A stretch of DNA of 64,000 bases from Talinum fruticosum (taxonomy: Eukaryota; Streptophyta; Magnoliopsida; Caryophyllales; Talinaceae), in the NCBI GenBank assembly GCA_021018815.1, contig JAITYX010000088.1, positions 310,001-374,000 of the forward strand, in the 5' to 3' direction. A program made the translations under genes and the position numbers. Positions 40,466 to 50,171 of this stretch are shown here, piece after piece; the stretch's first letter is position 1; the number at the start of each line of letters is the position of its first letter. Below the pieces are notes generated by a model. That model saw nothing but the letters and a program-made list of their open reading frames with translations, was not told where the DNA came from and did no database searches.

Positions 40466-42010
40466 TGAAGTTTTTCTCTTAGAGAGACCAAGTCACCCTA
40501 GAGGAGAGGGGTGAATAGGGTGATGGGGAAATTTAAACAAGTAATGGAAGAATAAAACTAGAGATGACTCCGTGGAGAGTCCGAGTCTAGATTGGACTCG
40601 GAAAAGTGCTAACTCGTAAAGTTACGTGGAAACCCTCTTGGGGCGGAAAACCACGGTCAGTGCTAATCCAGGCACCAAGTCAAATCCACTATTTTGAATC
40701 CATCAAATACGAGTAGAAAGACTCAACCAGAATTGCTCCCTTAGACAATTCCTTACAAGATTTTCCTAGACTCGTAAATTTCCTTATCCGATCTATTACT
40801 TCCTAATTGAGGTAACCTTGACGAGTTAGGGACAACCGAGCTGAGTTAACCCTTATAGCTCATTCAAGGGACCTTACTCAGAAAGTAAGAATGAGTGTTT
40901 GTAAACCGATTACAAGACCTTACAACTTATAAAGATATTAAGTACAAAGTAGGAGTTGTAAGTAGAAGATTGAGTATGAAATATAATGACTTTTGCTTAA
41001 GTATGTGTATTGACAATTGGTTCAACAATTTTCAAGTCTTGAGAGTTGGCTTCTATTTATAGATAACCAAGCGGATTAGCCGTTGTGACTATCTCTTGAC
41101 TGGAAGTCCTTTGTAATCAGTTACAATGGATTTTCTTAGTCACATAGAAAATATCCGTTAAGGTGTGAACGTTCGGCTATAACTCTTGACTCCATTAGAA
41201 GTCCCAATCCACTGGTGGTGTCTAAAAAGTACGGTGGAAACCACCGTTGAGCTTAGCGTTGCAAATTTCCAATTTTGGAAACAGACAACCCCGACATAGT
41301 GTCTACTCTTCGATAAGAGGTACAAACAGACCTTATCTCGCTGGTGATTTGACGTCTTGAAGCTCGGCTACTTTTGTATTTCAAAAATAGGATAGCCTCG
41401 TTTGAATAGCCTACAAAAGTAAATCAATTTGGTTCTCAAAGTATAAAATACTTTGGCCCAAGATTAGACACGGATAATAATTTAATTAAGATAATTAAGA
41501 GCATAATTATCCGAGTCCTAAAAGAGTGGAATTTTCTTAGTCTAATATCCATTATACTCAAATTCAATCCGAGTCGATCTAGAAGTCAAGCAAGTCGGGT
41601 AAAGAACATCGAGTAGAGAGACTTGATCTAGATTGCTAATGTTCAAACCAAGCATGCTGACTTGGAAAGATGAATTAACATAGTAATTCAATCAAACTTA
41701 GATCATGAAGTGAGAACCGAGTTTATGCATAATAGAACAAGTGTTTAAACATGCAATATATTCGAGTGTTGTCCGAGTGACTCGGAATCGTGTGTGAAAT
41801 GATAAACAAGAATATGCTTTCTGAGTCGATCGGAATCAAAAGAGAACATATGCGATACTTTCGTAACACTTAGAAAAGATGCTATGTCACTCGTAAAAGC
41901 TTATAAAACAGATAGAATGACTTTTAATCAAAACCTTACAAGAGATTAAGTCTTATACCTGATTCCTTGATGGAACTCAGAATGATGTATATGACAGGTC
42001 TAAGTCTTCA
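40466..42010 (-). mobile_element. Copia solo LTR with perfect TTGGT target duplication
   Basis: A 1,545-bp LTR of the copia A-F family in minus orientation (TGAAGACTTAGACC to ACTTCA) with no internal region. TTGGT flanks it at 40461-40465 and 42011-42015. This is the signature of an insertion later reduced to one LTR by recombination. TATA box CTATAAATAG lies at 41062-41053. Confidence 0.95.
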
Positions 42011-42015
42011 TTGGT

Positions 42016-43009
42016 GAGCGATTTTCATGATCTTCCATAGCTTTTGTTAATTCTTTCGTAATTTCTTCTTCATCGTTAGAGGCAAAACAATTCGGAGCAA
42101 GAGGAGGCAAGGAGTAAGGACGCTTTATTGAATGAGGAAACAGGTATATCAAACCGTGAAGCGGAATTGGAAATGATAGAATTAGAACTACAAACAACGA
42201 AGAAGAAGAAGAAATACAAGCCCTAACACGAGACTCAAAAGGAGTGTGTGCTCTTAGGCTAACAAAGCAAATTCAGGCTGCCCTCTCAAGCATCAATCTA
42301 AGTAATATGCTTGGTCCCTTCTATGTCAACATCGGTGTTGAACCTGGACGGATCGAACTGTGGATGCGGTATAGCTCGTGATAGTACTGAGAAAGAGTTC
42401 CCGCGAGATTACTCTCTTGACCGAATAGAAGGCCGAAAAGGTTGTTTCTAATGATATTGGTCCAATCGATATAGATTGTCCTCTTCCAAAATATAGTAGT
42501 CATTAATGATTTCCAGACTTGGTACTAGGATACTCTTCTCCTTAATGTAATAGGGCTCAAGAAAACCATAATAAGGGAAATTAACTCCTCTTAGAAATTG
42601 TCCATTTAGGGTATAAGGAAAGAGCTTAATAGAACAGATCGTGTGTGGTGCAGTCCTCTTTACCTAGACTTTCCACTTGGCTTGAGCTATTTCCTTAGCA
42701 AGTAGGTCGATAGCCAAGCCCTAAGATGTAGTTGTTAGTGGGTTTAAGGTATGGAATGAAAGGGTGGTATCCCATTCGGCCTACTACAAGACTTGGAAAA
42801 TTCCCCTTCTTCCTAAGCATTGATTGGGAACGAGGGTTGCCATAAGGGTTGAAGGTAAAGGTGCTTCTTCCCTTTCTAAGGCAACGACGTTTTCAACTCC
42901 GTAGAATTCTTCATCATTAGCATCGTGCTCGATCTCCACTACGGACTCTTTTAAAGTGATAGTAGTACAATGATTATCCCTCGTCAACAGCTACGACCTG
43001 ACCTTTTAT
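42016..43009 (-). pseudogene. Element G linker between protease and RT
   Basis: Decayed coding sequence of the Tat polyprotein. Readable minus-strand bits include NQCLGRRG near 42820 (the G-patch-like GLG stretch seen after Tat proteases), TLNGQFLRGVNFPYYGFLEP near 42555-42610 and NDEEEITKELTKAMEDHENR near 42020-42085. It has many stops. No separate gene is seen. Confidence 0.6.
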
Positions 43010-43340
43010 GATCATTTTGACCTTTTGATCCGAGTGTAGAGGGCACTTCTCGATGATCTTACAACCAAGGGCGTCCTAGAAGCGGATTGAAAGTAGCCGA
43101 GATATCTAAGACTTGGAATTCAATGTTCCTCTTTATTAGCCCTATATTGATTGTAAGGTCATTATTCCTAGGACTATTCTTCTAGAATTATCATATGCTC
43201 GGAGATGAACCCTTTGCTTAGAGAGTTGTTGGTCCCTAATTCCTAACCTCTTAGCAGTTCGCCGGGGACACACGTTAACCGCCGATCCGTTGTCCGCCAA
43301 GGTTTAGGGAACAAACTTGGTAATGCAAGTTACAATTAAA
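43010..43340 (-). pseudogene. Tat aspartic protease of element G
   Basis: The minus strand encodes ADNGSAVNVCPRRTAKRLG near 43255-43310, then VHLRAYDNSRRIV, and near 43060-43130 FQVLDIS with a frame-shifted LLGRPW. This matches the Tat protease order (D-NGSA-NVCP, RAYDN-RR, EFQVLDI, LLGRPW). One frameshift lies near 43180. Confidence 0.75.
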
Positions 43341-43660
43341 TAAAAGGCAATGTTGTGTGTAACACCTTCTTCCGGGAGATCCTTCGATAAAAAGTAATGG
43401 TTCCATCCCCACTCGTTAACCAATCCTACTACTTCCTCTAGCGTGGTTTCGGGAGAAACTTCAATCTTACTGAGTGCATCAATTAAAGCTTGCCTATGTT
43501 TCTAGGAAGCAGATATTAATGGCCAAATATAAATGTCATCTTTTAATTTTTGGAGTTGCTTAAGGATTGGGTCTTCTTCCTTTGCATCTTCCCGTTCCTT
43601 TGGGGATTCCCGAGTTTGTTGTGGACCTAATGGTGCCTATGTTTCAAGGAGGCACCGATT
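43341..43660 (-). pseudogene. Tat gag C-terminal part of element G
   Basis: The minus strand reads DPILKQLQKLKDDIYIWPLI, then KHRQALIDALSKIEVSPETT and LEEVVGLV, then KDLPEEGVTHN, leading straight into the protease. This is the conserved gag-protease linker of Tat elements (IWGLL, KHRQALLDAL, DLPPEG in relatives). One stop lies between the PLI and KHRQ blocks. The region upstream of 43660 no longer matches gag. Confidence 0.75.
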
Positions 43661-43664
43661 ATTC

Positions 43665-43986
43665 ATGTTCCTGTCATGCACTCAATGGAGGACTAAATTT
43701 TCAGACTATGAGCCACCATGTATCCGACCTAGACTCATCCCTCATTTGATCTGTAGAACCTTGGTTTTAAGGTGGTACCTTTCCTTCATTTGCATGCTTA
43801 AACGAATGTGGTTGCTTTTAGTATTTAATCCTCTTCCTTTACTCTTTAGCAGTTTAGCCAAGTTCACCAAATAATCCTCACATCGATGCAAAAATAAAAT
43901 ACAATAATAAACCTTCTAGAGTCGATCCAATTTGTGCATTTTTGCCAAAAGTCAAATTTACCTTTCCCTTTTTAAGGTCCGTCCAT
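43665..43986 (+). mobile_element. Tat leader fragment J
   Basis: Short plus-strand scrap matching the leader of element H: GCATGCTTAAACGAATGTGG near 43791 corresponds to GCATGCTTGAATGAATGTG at about 24912, and TTTTGCCAAAAGTCAAA corresponds to about 25060. It is cut on the left by the end of minus-strand G and on the right by copia D. Confidence 0.55.
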
Positions 43987-44830
43987 TAATTGAATTGTGG
44001 GGAAACCTTTGCACCAGTTGATAGGATTGAAGCAATTAGAATCCTATTGGCATTTGCATCAAGCATGAATATTAAATTGTATCAAATGGATGTTAAATGT
44101 GCTTTTCGAATGGTTTTAGTCAAGAGGAAGTCTATGTTGAGCAACCCCTGGATTTGAAAAGTTAGAATTTCCAAATCATATTTTCAAGTTGCAAAAGGCT
44201 CTTTATGGTCTTAAACAAGCTCCTAAAGCTTGGTATGAAAGACTGAGTAGTTTCTTGGTTGAAAATGATTTTAAAAGAGGTTAGATTAACAAAACCCTTT
44301 TCATAAAAACCAAGGGGAAACAATTTCCTATTGTTCGATTTATGTTGATGATATCATTTTTGGAGCTACTAATGAAAATCTCTGTCGACATTTTTCTGAT
44401 TTAATGAGAAAGGAATTGCAAAAGAGCATGATGGGAGAGCTCAATTTGTTTCTTGGTCTACAAATCAAACAAGAAAAGGATGGCATCTATGTCCATCAAT
44501 CTAAGTATACCAAGGAATTGCTGAAAAAGTACAAACTTCAAGATGCAAAACATGCAACAACACCAATGAGTAGTAGCATGAAACTGGACTAAGATGAAAA
44601 AGGTAAAGCAGGTAGATCGAAACTCTATCGAGATATGATTGGATCTGTGCTATATCTTACATCCAATAGGCCGGACATTATGTTTAGTGTATGTCCATGT
44701 GCAAGATTCCAAGCTAATCTAAAAGAATCTCATCTCACTGCGGTGAAGATAATTTTTAGATATCATCCAAGGACTCAAAATCTAGGTCCACAGCTTCTCA
44801 AGAGACTCAAACTCGACCCTCACCTGGATA
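43987..44830 (+). pseudogene. Copia D reverse transcriptase (frameshifted)
   Basis: Readable blocks: [51 protein letters not shown], an intact catalytic IYVDDIIFGA near 44340-44365, then MMGELNLFLGLQIKQEKDG and KYTKELLKKYKLQDAKHAT (44430-44570) and LYLTSNRPDIMFSVC. Frame breaks lie near 44107 (AF to NG) and 44330, and there is a TAG at about 44283. The N-terminal lead-in before GETFAPV is missing. Confidence 0.85.
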
Positions 44831-45283
44831 CTCGGATGCTGATTATGCTGAATACAAGGTTGATAGAGAGAGCACCTCAGGAGCATGCCGGTTTCTAGGT
44901 CAATCCCTTATATCTTGGCACTTGAAGAAGCGTAACTCGGTTGCTCTATCAACTGCCGAAGCTGAGTACATTGTAGTTGGAGCATCCTCGTGCTCGGATT
45001 CTATGGATCAAGAAACACTTAAAAGACCTTGGACTGTCATTCAAATCAATTCCAATCAAGTGTGACAATCGAGTGTAATCAGCATCGCTAAGAATCCTGT
45101 CCAACACTCAAAGACAAAGTATATTGAGGTCAAGTATCATTTTTTGAGAGACCATTTTGAGAAAGGTGATATTGAACTTGAATTCATTCCTATAAAATTT
45201 GAATTAGCTAATATCTTGACTAAGCCACTTAGTGAGGACCAATTTTGTTTTATTAGGAATAAACTTGGCATAATAAATGCATG
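44831..45283 (+). pseudogene. Copia D RNase H (frameshifted)
   Basis: AEYIVVGAS lies near 44960 and KCDN near 45057; IEVKYHFLRDHFEKGDIEL and ILTKPLSEDQFCFIRNKLG lead to INA and a TGA stop at 45281-45283. The AEY block is followed by CCTCGTGCTCGG where other copies imply TGTGCTCA, breaking the frame. The YSDADY block near 44840 is altered. The end agrees with copia A, C and F. Confidence 0.8.
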
Positions 45284-45567
45284 ATTATGTGTTCTTCTAA
45301 GTGAAATTATCTTGCATGATTATGTGTTACATGTTCACTTTCTTTGTCTTAATAACAATTAGTTCGATTGACCCAGTGATACTATGCTAGCAGTTATTAT
45401 CCTGTTTGTGCTTTCGAGTCACTCGTAAACTTTGCTTGAGTCGACTAAGTTTTTGAGAAAATTGGACTTCAAACTTCGAAATCATCTCTATATAAGTGGA
45501 GAATTTCAGAAATTTCTTTAAAAATATCTCTTTTTGTCTCTCTCTACTGCGCGCATCAATTAGTGAA
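45284..45567 (+). other. Spacer after copia D pol
   Basis: Non-coding sequence equivalent to 1-127 in A, then a segment matching 34031-34190 in C. No gene is seen; a minus frame at 45387-45659 is antisense to the promoter-like cassette. Confidence 0.5.
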
Positions 45568-45696
45568 CTAGCCATTGGGAGACGGACACTGGAATTATAA
45601 CCGTTGGAGAGCGGAACAGACGCACCTGGTCTAAGGCGACCGTTGGAAGTTTGGGTCAAAACGGATATCGAAGGACATTCCTTTCGCTATAAATAG
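45568..45696 (+). promoter_or_regulatory. Promoter-like cassette upstream of the copia D aORF
   Basis: CTAGCCATTGGGAGA (CCGTTG with one change), 29 bp on AACCGTTGGAGAG at 45599, an additional GACCGTTGG at 45638, AACGGATATCGAAGGACATT, then CTATAAATAG at 45687-45696. A CT-rich leader reaches the aORF ATG at 45838, 142 bp after the TATA box. C and F share the arrangement. Confidence 0.55.
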
Positions 45697-45837
45697 CATC
45701 CCTTTTCCTTAATTTCGCTACTTTACTCTCGGTGTACTTTAGCAATCTAAGCTCTCAACGTTGTCAACACTCTTAGTACTCTCTCTCTATCTCTAGTTTC
45801 TTCGAGTTCACTCTATTTCTTCTCAAACATCTCAACC

Positions 45838-47470
45838 ATGCCTAAGAGAGGTTCTACTCCGGACTTTCTAGGGTCCGGAACAAAGAAGCCTAGAATCAAG
45901 AACCAAGAGGGTCCTTCTAACCCCTCTAAAATCCTAGTCACCCAACATCTCACGTTGGATGAGAAGTTCTTTCCAACCACTACCTTTTCGTTGTTGAAAC
46001 ACATCAAAACTACCGGAGTGTATAACTTTCTATCCTTTAGTGAATTCATATACCCGTAACTCGTTGCTTGAGTTCTACTCGAACCTTTCTTACTCGAGGG
46101 GATCATCACCTCAAGAGTTCGAACACTCGTGGTACGCATAAATCTCTCTCTCCTCCATCGTCTTTTCAAAGTCTCTTCTATCTTTCTCAACAGCAACCCT
46201 ATCCCCTATAACGAGGTTGATGATGAGTTCTTCGAAAAATACGCCAAGGAAGTCCCTAAGTCACGTAAGAATTTTTCTATGACTTAAATGAAGACAGAGG
46301 CTAGACTTCCGTGTTTCTTACTATTGAGAACTTTCTTCTCTCATCATTCCAAGCAAAGAGAATCCTAACTAAAAGATTCTCGGAGCTTTGTTCGACATTA
46401 TCGAGGGCTACGACACTGCACTGTTTCCTCGCTATAATCGAGCGGATGGCCACCTTGCCAGCTTAGTAAAAGAAATCCACCCCTATTCCTTACTGAGCCC
46501 TTCTTACCCTTGTTTTTAAGCAATTCAAGGTTTCCCTCCTCTCGACCCAAACGAAGTGTCCGAGGCTGCCATCGTCGTTAACGTAAAAGAGCTTCTTTGA
46601 TACGGTACCAAGAAACCCAACCTCGCTGTTTGGATCCACAACTAAGAACCGAGGCAACCTTCCCCTCCGCCTCGGACTCCAACTCACCTCTCACTCCATC
46701 CTCCACTCGGCGATGCTTCCACCTCGAGTCCCCTCTCAAAGTAGCTTCTACTTTGTCTACCACACTCGCTAGCCAAGCTCACTTCTATGTCCATAGAATT
46801 CCAGGACACTCTCCGTTCCTTCAAACTTGTTCTTCGTAACATGACCATCAACCATAAAACGACCCAATCTCAAATTCGAGAGCAAGAAGATGTCCTCCTC
46901 AAAATAAAGAATCTGGTTAAGGAGTAATAGGAGATGCTTAAGCTCCTCCAAGAGAGGCGATCAACGGCCACTCGGGACGCAGCACAACTCGGACACGTCT
47001 AAAGAGTCCTCGAGCCCTGCCAAGTCTCTTTATGGAGAGGTAGTAGAAGAAGAAGAAGAGGAAGTCTGCAGTGAAGTAGCTCTTTCTAAGGAGGAGGAGG
47101 AAAAAAGGAGGAAGAGAAGGAAGAGGAGAAGGTGGAAGAAGGAGAGGAAAAGGAAGAAGCCGAGGGACAAGGTGTTGCAGCTTCCTCAACCGGAACCGAT
47201 AAGCTTAGATAGCAGCTTGAGTGAGTCGAAGACCTCGCCGAATGTTGGACGGTCCGCAACAGTCAAGCCAGCGAAACACCCCCTTAGTAACGTTCCAAGA
47301 GGATGAGCCTCTGGATGACCTAGTTTTGGGTCAGCCACTTGGAGCCGAGCCACTTCCAAACATACCAGTGTTGTCGTCGCCTAGATCTTCAACATTATCA
47401 CAAGCACACCAAGTGCAGGAGCACCGCACGCTCATCCGCCTTAACTCGGACCGCCCCAAATCAACCATCT
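45838..47470 (+). pseudogene. Extra gene (aORF) of copia D
   Basis: Starts ATG at 45838, reading MPKRGSTPDFLGSGTKKPR, then LVTQHLTLDEKFFPTT, HIKTTGVYNFLSF and a stop near 46058. Further parts appear in shifted frames: EGIITSRVR, LLHRLFKVSSIFLNSN, NEVDDEFFEKYAKEVP, and near 46840 a likely coiled coil (TTQSQIREQEDVLLKIK). The tail is very rich in Glu, Lys and Arg (47040-47200). About 1.6 kb in all, between pol and the purine tract. It aligns with the C and F copies throughout; the function is unknown. Confidence 0.7.
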
Positions 47471-47940
47471 TAATTTCATTTTCTCATATTTTTTGTCCAG
47501 ACATCAATTGTATCATCTTGATACATTCTTCCTTTTGTTGTTTTTTTTTTACCGAAAGGTAAGGGGAGAATATTAGAAAAATTGTTGTCTTGTTTAGGGG
47601 AGTTTTCTCACCCTCTTTTCTCGTGTATTTTCCATGCTTTCTATATATATATGAATGAAGTGTCAGCTTTTGCATATCGATTTCGAATTCACTCTTTCCG
47701 AGTTTGAATTTCTTATTATTTAGTCTTGCTCTCATATATCAGCTCGCATTATTTTTCTCTCTATCTCGCTCCGATATACTTACTCATGATTCTTAGCTAT
47801 ATGAGTGCTCGCAGAAATATTCTATGTACAAATCACTTAACTCATTACTCTATATTTGGATATATTCTAATGAGTAAGAATGAAAACTCATTATTATTTT
47901 ACTAACAAAATTTCTATCCAAGTATGAATGCCTTTCATTA
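47471..47940 (+). other. Copia D 3' untranslated region
   Basis: AT-rich DNA between the extra gene and the purine tract, matching 31666-32090 in C and 53640-54060 in F. No gene is seen. Confidence 0.5.
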
Positions 47941-47952
47941 TAAAGGGGAGAT
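47941..47952 (+). other. Copia D polypurine tract
   Basis: TAAAGGGGAGAT directly precedes the LTR start TGAAGACTT. It is the best-kept purine tract of the family in this window and fixes the LTR left edge. Confidence 0.85.
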
Positions 47953-49433
47953 TGAAGACTTAGATTGTGAAACTAGATCATTCGGAGTACTACCAAAGAC
48001 CGAGGTACAAACCTCATCCCTCTTAAGTTTTTATTACAAGTCATTCCGAGTACCATAAAAACTCCTGTTTAAGTTTCATTCGATTATGACCGACTCGTAA
48101 CACACGTTCTTGTCTATATTCTCACATTAATGTTTCGAGTCACTCGGACACCACTCGGATTTATCACATGTTCAAATAATCTCTCTAACACTTCTTATCC
48201 GAGTTTTGATTGCATATTCTCAAGTAAAGTGAATTACAACATTAATTCATCTTTCTATGTCAAGACGTTTGTTTGAGAATTATTTGCCCGCATCAAGTAT
48301 GTATTCTCCGATGTTTTCACTCTTATAACTTGATCTTTCTTAGGACTCGACTCTTATGGAATTTGAGTATAATGAATATTAGACTCGTAACCACTCTTCT
48401 AGGACATAGATAATTATGCACTTAACTATCTTAATTAAATTATTATCTCGTGCTTAATCTTGGACCAAAGTATCTTATACTTTGAGAACCAAAATTATTT
48501 ACTTTTGTAGGTTATGCAAACGAGGTTATCTTATTTTTGAATTACAAAAGCAACCGGCTTCAAGTCGTCAATCACCGACAGACAAGGTTTTCCTACTCCC
48601 GAACAAGGCTCGACGCCGTGTCGTGGTTGTCCGTTTCCAAAACTAGAAACTTCAACGCTCAGCTCAACGATGGTTTCCACCCTACTTTTCGAGACAACAC
48701 CAGTTGATTGGAGCACCCTTAGGAGTCAAGAGCCGTTGCACAACGTTCACAGCTCAACGAATCTTTTCTAAGCGACTTAGAAAACCGTTACAACGGTTAC
48801 AAAGGACTTCTATTCAAAAATTAGTCACAACGGCTAATCTGCTTAGTCACCTATAAATAGAAGCCATCTCTCAAGACTTGAAGATGGTTGGAATTATTGT
48901 TGAAACACATTACTTAAGAAAAAGTCATTGTGTTCATACTCAATCTTCTATTTACAACTCTTAGCTTGTAATTCATACTTTTGGAGTTGTAAAGTCTTGT
49001 AATCAATCACATATACTTCTTACTTTCTGAGTAAGGTCCCTTGACCGAGCTATAAGGGTTAACTCACCTGAATTGTTTCTATCTATAAAGCTTATTTCAG
49101 TTAGGAAGTACTAGATCGGATAACGGAACTTTTGAGTCTATGAAAACTCGTAAGGAATTGTTTAAGGCAGCAATTCTTGTTGAGTCGATCTGCTGTATTT
49201 TGCGGATTCAAAAGACTGGATTTGACTTGGTGCTCGGATTAACACTGTCTATGGTTTTCTACTCCAGGAGGGTTTTCATGTATATGTGAGTTTACACTTT
49301 TCCGAGCCCAATCTAGACTCGGATTGTCTTGATTATTCTTTTCAAGCTTAAATCTTCTAAGTTTGTTAAAATTCCTTCATCACTTTATTCACCCCCTTTA
49401 GAGTGACTAAGACTCTCTAAGAGCAAACCTTCA
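47953..49433 (+). repeat. Copia D 3' LTR (1,481 bp)
   Basis: Begins TGAAGACTTAGATTG after the purine tract and ends GAGCAAACCTTCA at 49433; no primer site follows, so it is a 3' LTR. It is homologous to the LTRs at 11812, 30163, 38829, 40466 and 52040. Confidence 0.95.
48730..48860 (+). promoter_or_regulatory. Copia D LTR core promoter: AACGG cluster and TATA box
   Basis: GCCGTTGCACAACGTTC at 48732, ACCGTTACAACGGTTAC at 48784 and CACAACGGCTAA at 48826 precede CTATAAATAG at 48851-48860. The same order is kept in the B, C and solo LTRs. The AACGG core fits plant MYB3R-type sites; the regulatory meaning is inferred. Confidence 0.55.
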
Positions 49434-49597
49434 TCTACTATTGCAAGGGTTAGTTTGATGGCAGTTCCAATAGTAAAATGGTGAGTTATTTTCGCCATGA
49501 GTTCACCAAAAGTGGAGTAACGATAGGCTACTAGTTTCTTGGCTAAAATCCATACAAGGTAATGCTCAAGATATAATCAATGCCAATGGGGAGCGTG
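49434..49597. other. Short stretch between copia D and copia E
   Basis: 164 bp not belonging to the copia family. A plus frame reads SNSKMVSYFRHEFTKSGV, which I do not recognise. It may be leftover host-element sequence. Confidence 0.3.
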
Positions 49598-50100
49598 AAG
49601 TTCAATCTTCAATCTTTTAATTACAACTCCAAGTCCGTATTTAATATTTTCTAAGTTGTAAAGAAAGTCTTATAATGAGTCACATTCTCTTTTTACTTTC
49701 TAAGTAAGGTCCCTTGACCGAGTTGTAAGGGTTAACTCAGCTCGCTTATCCCCGATTATAAAGGTTACCTCGATCAGAAGTACTAAATCGGATAAGGGAA
49801 CTTCTAAGACTAGGAAAACATTGTAGGGAATTGTTTAAAGGAGCAATTCAGTAGAGTCGATCCTTGTATTTTGTGATTCAAAATAATGGATTTCAATTGG
49901 TGCTTGGACTAGCACTCGTCCGTGGTTTTCTCGCCCCATGAGGCTTTCTATGTAAATCTATGTTACCACTTTTCTATGTCCAATCTAGACCGAGAATCTG
50001 GTGTTTAGCTCATTTGTTGCAAAAATTGTTTAATTTTCTCCATTACCTTAGTCACCCCGCCCCTCTAGGGTGACTTAGACTCTCCACGAGCAAACCTTCA
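49598..50100 (+). repeat. Copia E 5' LTR, 3' portion
   Basis: Aligns with copia D from about 48940 to 49433: TTACAACTCC, AAGTAAGGTCCCTTGACCGAG, then GAGCAAACCTTCA at the end. The upstream two thirds, including the TATA region, are absent. Confidence 0.85.
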
Positions 50101-50102
50101 AT

Positions 50103-50116
50103 TAGTATCGAGCATA
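50103..50116 (+). other. Copia E primer-binding site
   Basis: TAGTATCGAGCATA lies two bases after the LTR end. It is a mutated form of TGGTATCAGAGCC, with the same CAGAG to CGAG change as copia C. Confidence 0.7.
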
Positions 50117-50171
50117 GCCTTTCAAGAGGATCTCACCATTCAAAAGTGTAAAGATTAGATGGCTCGGAACA

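Larger units (their letters stand above)
26900..43660 (-). mobile_element. Tat-type Ty3/gypsy element G, split by two copia insertions
   Basis: Gypsy Gag-Pol on the minus strand: gag C-terminus and protease (43660-43020), linker (43000-42011), RT start (40465-40304), RT and RNase H (30162-28340) and integrase (28330-26900). Two copia insertions interrupt it: a solo LTR (40466-42010) and full-length C (30163-40303). Removing C rejoins DMSG to IDL in one reading frame. Order with integrase last marks it as gypsy. Wording such as DLNKAS, FHDMIHKN-like and KCFDKISF, plus a second RNase H-like domain, marks the Tat lineage. The LTRs of G are not identified. All domains carry stops or frameshifts. 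Confidence 0.8.
43987..49433 (+). mobile_element. Copia element D, RT to 3' LTR
   Basis: Plus-strand copia copy starting abruptly in RT (TTGTGGGGAAACC near 43998) and running through RNase H, pol stop, promoter-like cassette, extra gene, purine tract and 3' LTR (47953-49433). Gag, protease, integrase and 5' LTR are missing. The 5' breakpoint is in Tat leader sequence, with no target duplication visible. Confidence 0.9.
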
